A stretch of 64,000 nucleotides of DNA from Bradyrhizobium jicamae (GTDB taxonomy: Bacteria; Pseudomonadota; Alphaproteobacteria; Rhizobiales; Xanthobacteraceae). Positions 18,124 to 27,065 of the stretch are shown here, piece by piece. Position 1 is the first letter of the stretch. The number at the start of each line of letters is the position of its first letter. The notes beneath the pieces were generated by a model. It worked only from the letters and a program-made list of their open reading frames with translations, was not told the origin of the DNA and searched no databases. A program made the position numbers and the translations under genes. Where the stretch lies: contig NZ_JAFCKQ010000014.1 in NCBI RefSeq assembly GCF_018130215.1, positions 1 to 64,000 on the forward strand. Direction: 5' to 3'.

Positions 18124-18290
18124 CCCGGATGAAGCGCAGCGAAATCTACTTGCCTCGCCCCGCTTGCGGAAAGAGGTCGGATCACATCGCGAGATGCGAT
18201 CGGGGTGAGTGGGTACGGGTCCATCCGAACAGTTCACTCGCAGAAGCAGCCCCTCACCCCACCCTCTCCCCGCAAGAGCGGGGCGAGGGA
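18121..18290. repeat. Intergenic palindromic repeat and likely bidirectional terminator
   Basis: The segment starts TAGCCCGGATGAAGCGCAGCGAAATC, a phrase familiar from dispersed repeats in alphaproteobacteria. It ends with a strong hairpin, CCCCGC (18268-18273) pairing with GCGGGG (18278-18283) within the common CCCTCACCC...CTCTCCCCGCAAGAGCGGGG unit. It sits between convergent genes, where a terminator is expected. Confidence 0.6.
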
Positions 18291-18299
18291 GAAGAAAGA

Positions 18300-19247
18300 T
18301 CAGGCAGCCCTCGCGTTCGTCCCGCGCGGCAGCCCTGCACGCGCGAGGCCGCCATAGAGCGGCTCGTTCGGCATCTCGGATGTGAGGATCCCGCGCACCT
18401 CGATCAGGGCGTCGATATCGACGCCGGTCGGAAATCCCTTGCTCTCGCAGAGGAAGACGAGATCCTCGAACACCACATTGCCGGTCGCGCCCGGCGCGAA
18501 CGGACAGCCGCCGAGGCCGCCGAGCGAGCCGTCGAGCACGCGGGCGCCTTCGTCGAGCGCGGCGGCGGCGTTGGCGATGCCCATGCCGCGGGTGTCGTGC
18601 AGGTGGATGCAGACGGGCTTCGATCCGGCGATCCTGACCGCGCCCTTGGTCAATTCGCCGACCTGCTTCGGGCCGGCATAGCCGACGGTGTCGGCGATCG
18701 CGACCATGTCGACGCCAACTTCATAGAGCTTCTCGGTGAGGCGCAGCACCTCCTTCGGATCGACGTCACCGACGATCGAACAGCCCAGCGCCATCGAGAT
18801 CGCGGCATTGACCAGTGGCTTGTGCGCGCTGGCGTCGCGCAACTCGCAGAGCCGCCTGATGTTCTCGATCGCGGAGTCGCGCGAGCGATTGGCGTTGGCC
18901 TGGCTGTGCTCCTCGGTCGCCGACACCACCGAGGCGATCTCGGCTGTGCCGGAGGCCAGCGCCTCGTTGACGCCGCGCTCGTTCAGCGCCAGCGCGACGC
19001 CGTGCGCGCCGGGGAGCGAAGCTATCGTCGCGACGACGTCACGTACGTCGACGAATTGCGGAAAGGTCTTTGCCGGCAGGAACGAGCCGACCTCGAAATG
19101 CCTGACGCCGGCGGCATATTCGTCGCGCACCCAGCGCTGCTTCGCGGATGTCGACGGGAACGTCTTCACAAGCTGCAATCCATCGCGCAGGCCGACCTCG
19201 CGCAGGGTCACCTTGTCGCCGGGATAGATATCGTGGACACGGGTCAT
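18300..19247 (-). CDS. Hydroxymethylglutaryl-CoA lyase family enzyme
   Basis: TIM-barrel lyase of 315 residues. It has the DRE-TIM entry motif REVGLRDGLQ, the metal-binding HLHDTRGMG, and the active-site Cys loop GGLGGCPFAPGATGN typical of HMG-CoA lyases. It would cleave 3-hydroxy-3-methylglutaryl-CoA to acetyl-CoA and acetoacetate, or a related 3-hydroxyacyl-CoA. It lies 7 bases downstream of a class III CoA-transferase gene, so a CoA-activation then cleavage sequence is likely. The true substrate could be HMG, citramalate or another branched hydroxy diacid. Confidence 0.9.
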   Translation of the reverse strand: MTRVHDIYPGDKVTLREVGLRDGLQLVKTFPSTSAKQRWVRDEYAAGVRHFEVGSFLPAKTFPQFVDVRDVVATIASLPGAHGVALALNERGVNEALASGTAEIASVVSATEEHSQANANRSRDSAIENIRRLCELRDASAHKPLVNAAISMALGCSIVGDVDPKEVLRLTEKLYEVGVDMVAIADTVGYAGPKQVGELTKGAVRIAGSKPVCIHLHDTRGMGIANAAAALDEGARVLDGSLGGLGGCPFAPGATGNVVFEDLVFLCESKGFPTGVDIDALIEVRGILTSEMPNEPLYGGLARAGLPRGTNARAA

Positions 19248-19254
19248 GGCAGCC

Positions 19255-20424
19255 TCACGCAGCGTTTCCGGTTGGATTGTATTGATGCCCGTCGAGTTCG
19301 GCCCGCACCGCCTGGGTGTCGGCGCCGAGCACGGGGACCTTCAGGCCGTCGCCGATATGGCGCCCGTTCCATTCGACCGGCAATGCCGGAACATGGAACG
19401 GCTTGCCGTCGGCATTCACATTGCTCACGAGCCCGCCGGGGCGCAGCACATGCGGATCCTTGAGCAGATCCTCGGGCCGGTTGATCGGCGAGAAGCAGAT
19501 GTTGAGCGAGTCGAGCTTCGCCGACAGGTCTGCAGCGCTCCAGCGCTTGATCTCTTCGGCGACGCGCGGAATGATCCGCTCGCGCGCCATGATGCGGTCA
19601 GTGGTGGTACGCAGCGACGGATCCTCGGCGAAATCCTTGAGGCCGAACTCGCGGCAGAAGCTCTGCCAATGACCTTCGGTGACGACGCCGATGAAGATGC
19701 GATCACCGCCTTCTGTGTCGAAGATGTCGTAGATCGGCCAGGCGTGCTCCCGCTCGGGCATCGAGCGCGGCTGGCGGCCGGTCATCTCGTACTCGACCAT
19801 GTGCTGGGCTACCAGGAACAGGCAGTTCTCGAACAGGCCGATGCGGATGTCGGCACCATCGGTCCTGCCGCCGCGCTTCTGGTAGAGCGCGGCGAGGATC
19901 GCGATCACCCCGAACATGCCGCCCATGATGTCGTTGGCGGACGAACCGACGCGCTGGGGCTTGTCGCGCGTGCCGGTCATCGCCGCGAGCCCGGACATCA
20001 TCTGCACGACCTCGTCGAGCGCGGGCCGGTGATCATAGGGGCCCGACAGGAAGCCCTTGTGTCCGGTGACGATCAGATGCGGATGCCGCTTGCGCAGCTC
20101 GTCCGCACCGAGCCCCTGCTTCTCGAGCAGGCCGTCGCGAAAGTTTTCCAGGAACGCGTCGGCGCTGGCGAGCAGCCGGTGCATCGTCTCGCGGTCCTCA
20201 GCCTTTGCAAGATCGAGCACGATGCTGCGCTTGCCGCGGTTGAACAGCGGGAAGAACGAGGTCCCCATGCCGCCGAGCGCGCGCGTCTTGTCGCCGGCGG
20301 GCGGCTCGACCTTGATCACCTCGGCGCCCAATTGGGCCAGGATCATGCCGCAGGTCGGACCCATCACCATGTGGGTCATCTCGACGACCCTCACGCCTTC
20401 CAGCGGCAGTCCATTTCCGGTCAT
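19255..20424 (-). CDS. Class III CoA-transferase (CaiB/BaiF family)
   Basis: CoA-transferase of 389 residues. The N-terminal GVRVVEMTHMVMGPTCGMILAQLGAEVIKVEPP is the family signature. The catalytic Asp is Asp137 in GPYDHRPALDEVVQMMSG. The rest has the interlocked-ring family composition and the length is typical. Together with the downstream lyase it would activate a carboxylic acid from a CoA donor for cleavage. Transcription is divergent from a LysR-type regulator gene. Confidence 0.9.
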   Translation of the reverse strand: MTGNGLPLEGVRVVEMTHMVMGPTCGMILAQLGAEVIKVEPPAGDKTRALGGMGTSFFPLFNRGKRSIVLDLAKAEDRETMHRLLASADAFLENFRDGLLEKQGLGADELRKRHPHLIVTGHKGFLSGPYDHRPALDEVVQMMSGLAAMTGTRDKPQRVGSSANDIMGGMFGVIAILAALYQKRGGRTDGADIRIGLFENCLFLVAQHMVEYEMTGRQPRSMPEREHAWPIYDIFDTEGGDRIFIGVVTEGHWQSFCREFGLKDFAEDPSLRTTTDRIMARERIIPRVAEEIKRWSAADLSAKLDSLNICFSPINRPEDLLKDPHVLRPGGLVSNVNADGKPFHVPALPVEWNGRHIGDGLKVPVLGADTQAVRAELDGHQYNPTGNAA

Positions 20425-20494
20425 CGGTTCCTCCGAGCTCGTTGGTATCGGCGCAGACTAGGCTTCCGCTTGCCATCTGAAAAATATAATCTGT

Positions 20495-20509
20495 CGAATA
20501 GTGTATTCG
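20495..20509. promoter_or_regulatory. Candidate LysR operator in divergent promoter
   Basis: CGAATA-GTG-TATTCG is a perfect inverted repeat of the T-N11-A type. It lies 22 bases before the LysR gene and about 70 bases before the CoA-transferase start. A second small palindrome, GTTCTAGAAC, lies at 20512-20521. This is the expected place for autoregulation plus control of the divergent catabolic genes. Confidence 0.5.
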
Positions 20510-20531
20510 CGGTTCTAGAACGCTAGAGGCC

Positions 20532-21458
20532 ATGGACTCGCGCCAGCTACGCTATTTCATCGCCGTCTACGAGCAGCGCAACCTCTCCCGCGCGGCCGAC
20601 CAGGCCAACGTCGCGCAATCCGCGCTGAGCCACCATATCGGCAACCTCGAGGCCGAATTCTCGACGCCCCTGTTCGAGCGCAAGCCACGCGGCATGGAAC
20701 CGACCGCAGCCGGCGAACGGCTCTATGAGCATGCCCGCATCATCCTGCGCGCGATGGCCGCGGCCGAGCGCGAGATCAAGGAAGGCGGCAGCGCCATTGC
20801 CGGCGACATCTCGATCGGCATGGCCAATTCCGGGATGAAGGCGATCGGCGTGCCGCTGATGCGGACTGTGCTGACCAAATATCCGAACCTGAAGCTGTCG
20901 CTGACCGAGAGCCTCTCCGGCGCGACGCTGCTGCATCTGATGAGTTCGGAGGTCGACCTCGCGCTGGTCTACAATCCGCCGTCGGAAAAGGACCTGATCG
21001 CCGAACCGGTGCTGGAAGAGCAGATGTTCTGCGTCGGCACTGCCAAGCTGATTGGCAATACCGGGGCGCCGATCACTCTCGAGGAGGTGGCGCAGTTGCC
21101 GCTGATCCTGTTGCGGCAGGGGCTGTCGGCCCGCGCCCTGCTGGACGACCCCGTGCCGCTGAAGCGGCTGGAGGCCAACGCGATCATGCATCTCAACTCG
21201 ACCAGCGGCATGATCGGCGCGCTGACCGCGGGCTTGGGCTGCACGATCGCGACGACGCACTTCGTCAGCGAGCCGTTGAAGGCCGGAAAACTGGTGGTAC
21301 GCGAGGTGATCGAGCCGAAGCTGATCCGCACGCTCTATCTCTGCCGCCTGCGAAACCGTCCGATGACCTATGTGATGGAGGAAATGCGCCGGTTGATCGT
21401 TGCACTGATTGCCGAAGAGGTCGGTCGCGGCGCCTGGGACGCCACCCTCCATGCCTGA
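20532..21458 (+). CDS. LysR-family transcriptional regulator
   Basis: Regulator of 308 residues. The N-terminal winged helix (MDSRQLRYFIAVYEQRNLSRAADQANVAQSALSHHIGNLE) is followed by a periplasmic-binding-protein-like effector domain from about residue 90. It is similar in layout to CynR/NocR-type regulators of catabolic operons. It is divergent from the CoA-transferase/lyase pair and upstream of an MFS gene on the same strand. It probably controls both in response to the acid substrate or its CoA ester. Confidence 0.92.
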   Translation: MDSRQLRYFIAVYEQRNLSRAADQANVAQSALSHHIGNLEAEFSTPLFERKPRGMEPTAAGERLYEHARIILRAMAAAEREIKEGGSAIAGDISIGMANSGMKAIGVPLMRTVLTKYPNLKLSLTESLSGATLLHLMSSEVDLALVYNPPSEKDLIAEPVLEEQMFCVGTAKLIGNTGAPITLEEVAQLPLILLRQGLSARALLDDPVPLKRLEANAIMHLNSTSGMIGALTAGLGCTIATTHFVSEPLKAGKLVVREVIEPKLIRTLYLCRLRNRPMTYVMEEMRRLIVALIAEEVGRGAWDATLHA

Positions 21459-21467
21459 AATCGAAAT

Positions 21468-21488
21468 TATCGAACGGTCCCTTCGATA
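21468..21488. promoter_or_regulatory. Inverted repeat upstream of MFS gene
   Basis: TATCGAA (21468-21474) and TTCGATA (21482-21488) are perfect complements separated by seven bases. They lie just after the LysR stop and about 100 bases before the MFS start. It could be a second regulator site; the sequence differs from the 20495 repeat apart from a shared TTCG core. Confidence 0.4.
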
Positions 21489-21584
21489 TGTTCGTCTGGA
21501 TTTCTGGCTCCCGGCTGCCAAACATGGCGCGACCGGCACGCCTTCGCAAGAAAGGCGGCCATTGGACCATTCGGGAGGACCAGC

Positions 21585-22997
21585 ATGAGCGCCGTCGACG
21601 TCGGCTCAGTGATCGATCATGCCAGCACGGCAAATGGGCCGGACGATATCTCGCGGCGGCTCGAAGCCCTGCCCGCGTCCGGCTATGTCTGGCGGCTGGT
21701 GATCCTGCTGTCGCTCGGCGGCTGTTTCGAAATCTACGATCTGTTCTTCACCGGCTACATCGCGCCGGGCCTGGCCCGCAGCGGGTTGATGACCACGACC
21801 ACGCAGGCCTTCTTCGGCTTCTCCGGCATCGGCGCCTTCGTTGCCGCGACCTTTGCGGGCCTGTTCGTCGGCACCTTCTTCCTCGGCTTCCTGGCCGATC
21901 GTTTTGGTCGCAAGGCGGTCTTCACCTGGTCGCTGCTGTTCTACAGCGCAGCTTCCGTGATCATGGCCTGCCAGACCACGCCGGGCGGCCTTCTGCTGTG
22001 GCGTTTCATCGCCGGGATCGGGATCGGCATCGAGGTCATCACCATCGATGCCTACATCACCGAGCTCGTGCCAAGCTGGATGCGCGGCCGTGCCTTTGCG
22101 ATCAACCAGGCGGTGATGCTGTCGGCGGTGCCGATCGTTGCCGCGCTGGCCTGGTGGCTGGTGCCGCTCACGCCTTACGGCGTCGACGGCTGGCGCTGGG
22201 TCGTGCTGATCGGCTCCGCGGCGAGCATGATCATCTGGGTGCTGCGGCTCTACGTGCCGGAGAGCCCGCTCTGGCTTGCCCGGCACGGCCGCGCGCGCGA
22301 CGCCGACGCAATCATGCGGAAACTCGAGGCGACCGCCGGCACGGCCACGACGCGCCCGGCGCCGGCGGTTGCGATGACGCCGGCGCGCGCCCCGATGACG
22401 TCGGGCTTTGCCGATCTGTTCAAGCCGCCTTATGCGTCGCTCGTCGTGCTGTTCATGGTCTTCAATCTCTGCCAGGCGTTCGGCTTCTACGGTTTCTCCA
22501 ACTGGGTCCCGGCCTTCCTGGTCGAGAAGGGCATCAACGTCACCAAGAGCCTGCAATATTCCTTCATCATTGCGATCGCCTATCCGCTGGCGCCCCTGCT
22601 CGCTGCGACCTTCGCCGATCGCTTCGAGCGAAAATCGATCATCTGCGGCGCAGCTGCCGCGACCATCCTATTCGGCCTCTCCTTTTCGCAATTCACCGAG
22701 CCGGCTCTGCTGATCGCCAGCGGCGTGCTGTTGACCGGCACCAACATGACGATGTCCTACGCCTATCATGCGTACCAGACCGAGGTGTTCCCGACCGCGA
22801 TCCGGGCGCGCGCCGCCGGCCTCGTCTATTCGATGAGCCGGCTCAGCGCGACCTTCTCGGGTTTCATCGTGGCCTTCATGCTGAAGCAGGCCGGCGTCGC
22901 CGGGGTGTTCGGCCTGATCACGGCGGCGATGGTCATCGTGGTCGTCGCGATCGGTATCTGGGGCCCTGCAGTCCGCGGCAGGCCGCTCGACGCTTGA
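21585..22997 (+). CDS. MFS transporter, metabolite:H+ symporter type
   Basis: Twelve-helix major facilitator of 470 residues. The loop 2-3 motif is FADRFGRKAVF (residues about 100-112 region), repeated in the second half as FADRFERKSII. The entry segment CFEIYDLFFTGYIAPGL is typical of acid or sugar symporters. It probably imports the carboxylic acid processed by the neighbouring CoA-transferase and lyase. This is inferred from position beside the LysR gene; specificity cannot be read directly. Confidence 0.88.
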   Translation: MSAVDVGSVIDHASTANGPDDISRRLEALPASGYVWRLVILLSLGGCFEIYDLFFTGYIAPGLARSGLMTTTTQAFFGFSGIGAFVAATFAGLFVGTFFLGFLADRFGRKAVFTWSLLFYSAASVIMACQTTPGGLLLWRFIAGIGIGIEVITIDAYITELVPSWMRGRAFAINQAVMLSAVPIVAALAWWLVPLTPYGVDGWRWVVLIGSAASMIIWVLRLYVPESPLWLARHGRARDADAIMRKLEATAGTATTRPAPAVAMTPARAPMTSGFADLFKPPYASLVVLFMVFNLCQAFGFYGFSNWVPAFLVEKGINVTKSLQYSFIIAIAYPLAPLLAATFADRFERKSIICGAAAATILFGLSFSQFTEPALLIASGVLLTGTNMTMSYAYHAYQTEVFPTAIRARAAGLVYSMSRLSATFSGFIVAFMLKQAGVAGVFGLITAAMVIVVVAIGIWGPAVRGRPLDA

Positions 22998-23075
22998 TCG
23001 AAACACAAACGGCACTTGCCGAAGCCACATTGGGTGTCTACCTCTCGCGAGGAATTTTGCAGAGGTACCCCGGTC

Positions 23076-23828
23076 ATGTTCGACGCCGCCGTCAAGGCGC
23101 TTTCGCAAATCCTGTCGCCGCCGATGCGCTCGATCCTTTGGCGCTCGATCGGGCTCGCGCTGGTGCTGATCATCGTGCTCGCGATCGGGTTGCAGCGACT
23201 GCTGAGCTGGTTTGCCGGCTATGGCGAGGTCTGGGCCGAAGGCATGCTCGGCCCCAACTTCCATTCCGCGCTGAACGTGCTGTCCTGGATGATCTCGATC
23301 GCCGCCGGTCTCGGCGTCGTGCTCGGCGGCATCTTCCTGATGCCTGCGATCACCTCGCTGGTGGCGAGCTTCTTCGTCGACGACGTCGCCGACATCGTCG
23401 AGCGCGAGCACTATCCCGCCGAGCAGCCGGGTGTCGCACCGCCCTTCGCGCTCTCGATGACCCAGGGCGTCAAAACCGCGCTGCTGACGGTTCTGGTCTA
23501 CCTTATCGCGGTTCCCTTCGTCCTGTTCGCCGGCGCCGGCTTCATCGTGTTCTTCATCGCGACCGCGTGGCTGCTCGGGCGCGAGTATTTCGAGCTCGCG
23601 GCGATGCGATTCCGCTCACCCGAGGACACCAAGGCGATGCGCCGGGACAATGCGTCGGCCGTGTTTACCGCCGGCCTGTTCATTGCAGCCTTCGTCTCGA
23701 TCCCGATCGTCAATCTGGCGACGCCGCTGTTCGGCATGGCCTTCATGGTCCATATGCACAAACGCCTGTCCGGCCCACGGCCGGAATTGCTGGAGCGGGC
23801 GCGACGTAGCGGCGTACCCATCGTCTAG
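23076..23828 (+). CDS. EI24 domain (CysZ-like) membrane protein
   Basis: Membrane protein of 250 residues with about four to five hydrophobic segments (around residues 30-50, 70-100, 140-175, 210-235). The EI24/CysZ-type pattern is MFDAAVKALSQILSPPMRSILWRSIGLALVL. CysZ itself imports sulfate, but alphaproteobacterial members are mostly unassigned and no cysteine genes are nearby. ATG 23076 is chosen over an upstream in-frame start at 23016, which adds residues unlike the family. Its stop overlaps the stop of the convergent DHA2 transporter by 4 bases. Confidence 0.85.
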   Translation: MFDAAVKALSQILSPPMRSILWRSIGLALVLIIVLAIGLQRLLSWFAGYGEVWAEGMLGPNFHSALNVLSWMISIAAGLGVVLGGIFLMPAITSLVASFFVDDVADIVEREHYPAEQPGVAPPFALSMTQGVKTALLTVLVYLIAVPFVLFAGAGFIVFFIATAWLLGREYFELAAMRFRSPEDTKAMRRDNASAVFTAGLFIAAFVSIPIVNLATPLFGMAFMVHMHKRLSGPRPELLERARRSGVPIV

Positions 23829-25393
23829 CCCGCCTCCGGTGGCTTCGATGCCGGGGGAACCGCCGAATCGCGCGCGAGCTGCACCAATAACAACCCCATG
23901 ATCGCAATGCCCGCGAGCATCGCCCATGCCTCGTTGACGGAGAGCGCGAGCGACGCCCTCTCGACCAGCGGGCGGACAAACGCAATCGTGGCATCGTCGG
24001 GCGGTCCCGGCGGACGGTCGATCAACAGCTTCGGATCGAGGCCGATGGCCTGCGCCGCGGTGAGGTCTCCCGCCAACAATCGCGCACGCAAATCGTCCGC
24101 GTGGATCGGACTGCGGCCATAGAGGATCGTATCGATCAGGGCGATGCCGATCGCGCCGCCCAGATTCCGCGCCAGGTTGAACAGCCCGCTGGCGTCAGCC
24201 ACCTCGGCCTCGGGCAAGGCGCCCAGCGCAATTCGTGTCGGCGGCAACAGGCAGAACATGATCGCCACTCCACGCACGATCTGCGGCCAAAACATCTCAC
24301 CGAAATCAGCGGTGCGCGGCTCCAACGCGCTCAGGCCGAGGCCGATTGCGAGCAGCGCAAAGCCTGCGCCGGTCAACAGGCGCGCGCCAATGCGGTTCTC
24401 GAGGATCGCGGCAAGCGGCGCTGCCACGAGCTGTGCGATGCCAGTCACCAGCATAGTCGTGCCGATCTCGAAGGCGTCGTGTCGGCGGACGAAGCCCAGG
24501 AAAACCGGCAACAGATAGACCGAACCGTACAGCGCGACGCCCAGGCAAAAGCTCAGCGCGCAGCCGACCGCGAATGACCGCCGCCGGAATATCAACAGCC
24601 GCGCGAGCGGCTGCGCCGCGCGCAGCGTGCGCCGGATCAGGATCGCCATCCCGGCTGCGCTGCCGGCCAGCAAGCTCAGACAAATCACCGAGGCCCATCC
24701 GCGCTGCGGCGCCTCCTTGAGCCCGATCTCGAAACTTGCGAGCACCGCCGCCAGCAGGACCAACCCCCATTTGTCGAGCTTCGACAATTCGCTGAAATCG
24801 GCCGCGTCGCGTGGAAGCAGAAATGGCGTGATGGCCGCAACAATCACTCCCGGAACGACATTGATCAGGAAAAGCCATGGCCACGACCAGGTCTGCGTGA
24901 TCCAGCCGCCCACCACAGGACCGACGGTGGGCGCGAGTACCGCCACGACACCGCCGATCGTGGTAGCCACGGCATGGAGACGTTGCGGAAACAGCATGAA
25001 CACGGCGGAGAACACCACGGGAATCACGACGCCGCCGGAGAAGCCCTGCAGGATGCGAAACGCGAGCAGCAGGGCAAAGCCACTACTGACGGCGCACCCG
25101 ATGGATGCGACGGTGAACAGGATCACGGCCGTGACGAACAGCCCGCGCAGCGACAGCGCACGCGTGAGCAATCCGGTCAGCGGAATTGCGATCACCTCCG
25201 CGATCAAATAGGCGGTCTGGATCCAGCTCATGGCCTGCCGTGAAATCTCGAGGGCGCGCTGGATCGCCGGCAGCGAGGTCGCAACGACCTGAATATCGAG
25301 GATCGCCATGAACATGCCAACGCACATCAGGAGAAATCCCGTCCAGGTCGCAATGGATGGGTTCTCGGCGCGGCACCCGGTCGGCTCGCTCAT
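23825..25393 (-). CDS. DHA2-family MFS efflux transporter
   Basis: Drug:H+ antiporter-2 type exporter of 522 residues with about 14 hydrophobic segments. FLLMCVGMFMAILDIQVVATSLPAI is the family's helix 1 motif, and helix 5 carries the antiporter motif GPVVGGWITQTWSWPWLFLINV. ATG 25393 overlaps the stop of the methyltransferase gene by four bases (ATGA), so the two are translationally coupled. In context it probably exports the methylated polyketide made by the upstream genes. Confidence 0.9.
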   Translation of the reverse strand: MSEPTGCRAENPSIATWTGFLLMCVGMFMAILDIQVVATSLPAIQRALEISRQAMSWIQTAYLIAEVIAIPLTGLLTRALSLRGLFVTAVILFTVASIGCAVSSGFALLLAFRILQGFSGGVVIPVVFSAVFMLFPQRLHAVATTIGGVVAVLAPTVGPVVGGWITQTWSWPWLFLINVVPGVIVAAITPFLLPRDAADFSELSKLDKWGLVLLAAVLASFEIGLKEAPQRGWASVICLSLLAGSAAGMAILIRRTLRAAQPLARLLIFRRRSFAVGCALSFCLGVALYGSVYLLPVFLGFVRRHDAFEIGTTMLVTGIAQLVAAPLAAILENRIGARLLTGAGFALLAIGLGLSALEPRTADFGEMFWPQIVRGVAIMFCLLPPTRIALGALPEAEVADASGLFNLARNLGGAIGIALIDTILYGRSPIHADDLRARLLAGDLTAAQAIGLDPKLLIDRPPGPPDDATIAFVRPLVERASLALSVNEAWAMLAGIAIMGLLLVQLARDSAVPPASKPPEAG

Positions 25394-25902
25394 GGGGCGC
25401 TGGTGCGTGGCCCGCCGACCATGCGGAGCGCGCGCGTCTCGGCGCGGACCCGGATGGCGAGGACCGCGAGATTGAGGAGTGTGAAGATCACGGCCAGCGC
25501 GGGCAGATGCAGCGCAAGCGGCAGCAGCGCGATCTCCCCGACGACGACCGCATAGTTCGGATGCGAGAAATACCGGTATGGCCCTGACAGAGTCAGCGGC
25601 TCGCCGGGCAGGACGATAATCCGCGTGGTCCATCGTGGACCGAGGCTAGCGAGAACCCAAACGCGCATTCCCTGCAGCGCCAGGTAGGCGGCAATTGCTG
25701 CCAGATTAACGTCCTGGCCGCGACCCCAGATCCACAGCGCAATAAGCCAGCCGGCGTGCACCGACACAATGAGCGGATAGTGACCAGCGCCGACTTCGAC
25801 CGCGCCGCGGGCCAGCAATCGGCTGGTATTATGACGCGACAGCACGAGTTCGCCCAATCGCTGAAGCGTCACCAAGGTGAGAATAAGCGATGCAGGGCTC
25901 AC
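25390..25902 (-). CDS. Isoprenylcysteine carboxyl methyltransferase-family protein
   Basis: Integral membrane methyltransferase of about 170 residues. The SAM-binding C-terminal region is GPYRYFSHPNYAVVVGEI, the Icmt/PEMT family hallmark, with flanking hydrophobic helices. The start is GTG 25902, which overlaps the stop of the type III PKS gene by 4 bases. In Bacillus, the BpsB protein of this family O-methylates alkylpyrones made by the type III PKS BpsA. The same PKS-Icmt coupling here suggests methylation of an alkylpyrone or alkylresorcinol. Confidence 0.85.
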   Translation of the reverse strand: MSPASLILTLVTLQRLGELVLSRHNTSRLLARGAVEVGAGHYPLIVSVHAGWLIALWIWGRGQDVNLAAIAAYLALQGMRVWVLASLGPRWTTRIIVLPGEPLTLSGPYRYFSHPNYAVVVGEIALLPLALHLPALAVIFTLLNLAVLAIRVRAETRALRMVGGPRTSAP

Positions 25903-26960
25903 GCCGCATGCCTCAGCGCGACACAACTGAGCGTAAAGCCGGGGCCGAGCGCGGTCAGGAGCGAACGCGGCGGCAGCCCTCGCATCCACGCACGTTCAAG
26001 GACAAAGAGGACGGTCGGCGCCGACATGTTGCCGCAATCCGCGATCACGTCGCGCTCATGATCGAGCGTACCCTGGTCCAGCGCGAGCGCCCGCTCCAGC
26101 GCCGCAATGACCTTGGCGCCGCCGGGATGACAGAGGAAGCGATCGACATCGTCGACCGCCAGTTGCATCCGGGCAAGGATGTCGGCCACCGCGGTCCCCA
26201 GGTGCTGACGGACAAAATCGGGAATGGTCCGCTGAAAGACCACGCCGAATCCTTCGCGATCGACGGTCCACCCCATTATGTCGAGCGTGTCCGGCCAAAG
26301 CTGCTCGCCGGTCGCTTCGATGCGCGTCGCGCCGCCATCGCCGGCGCGGAGCACGATCGCCGCGGCCCCGTCCCCGAACAGGCTGGCGGCAACGATGTTG
26401 GCCTTGCTGAGTTCGTCATGCCTGACCGCGAGCGTGCAGAGTTCGAGCGCGACCAGCAGCACGTTTGCGCCCGGCCGCGCTTCCGCGAGCCGGGATGCGA
26501 TCGACAGGCCCGAAACACCTCCCGCGCAGCCGAGGCCGAACACCGGCACGCGTGACACGTCGGGCCGAAGGCCGAGCCTGCCAGCAACGCGCGCCTCCAG
26601 GGTCGGCGTCGCGATTCCGGTCGAGCACACGGTGACAACGACATCGATGTCGACGCCGGACAGATTTGCCCGGACCAGTGCCTTGCGCGCGACGTCAACG
26701 AAGAGCGCTTCGGCGCCTTCCAAGAAGGCCTGTGTCCGCTCCGGCCAACCGCGCGGCTCGAGATACCATTCGACCGGCTTCACGCCATAGCGGCGCTGGA
26801 TGCCGGTGTTCGCGAAAAGGCTCGATAGCGTCTCGAATTCCGGATAGCGGTCGGCCAGAAGATTGCGTGCGGCCTGCAACACCTGCTCCTGACGGAAGAG
26901 ATGCGGCGGGACAGACGTCGCTACCGCGACAAGCGCGGCCGTTTGCTTCATGAGGCTCAT
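25899..26960 (-). CDS. Type III polyketide synthase
   Basis: Chalcone/stilbene-synthase-like enzyme of 353 residues. The Cys-His-Asn triad is visible: Cys145 in FGLGCAGGVSG, His278 in FLCHPGGAKV and Asn311 in DCGNMSAPT. The C-terminal GPGFTLSCVALRH matches the family ending. It would condense malonyl units on an acyl starter to give a pyrone or resorcinol. ATG 26960 (MSLMKQ) or ATG 26951 could be the start. It is the first gene of a coupled PKS-methyltransferase-exporter run. Confidence 0.93.
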   Translation of the reverse strand: MSLMKQTAALVAVATSVPPHLFRQEQVLQAARNLLADRYPEFETLSSLFANTGIQRRYGVKPVEWYLEPRGWPERTQAFLEGAEALFVDVARKALVRANLSGVDIDVVVTVCSTGIATPTLEARVAGRLGLRPDVSRVPVFGLGCAGGVSGLSIASRLAEARPGANVLLVALELCTLAVRHDELSKANIVAASLFGDGAAAIVLRAGDGGATRIEATGEQLWPDTLDIMGWTVDREGFGVVFQRTIPDFVRQHLGTAVADILARMQLAVDDVDRFLCHPGGAKVIAALERALALDQGTLDHERDVIADCGNMSAPTVLFVLERAWMRGLPPRSLLTALGPGFTLSCVALRHAA

Positions 26961-27065
26961 CCCGATTTGATTTCCCGGTATGTGAAACCGCCGGGCGAGC
27001 GAAATATTTCGTGCGCCGCCGGTAACGGACGCCGCGCAGTATTCACTATAAATTGAGGATACCAA

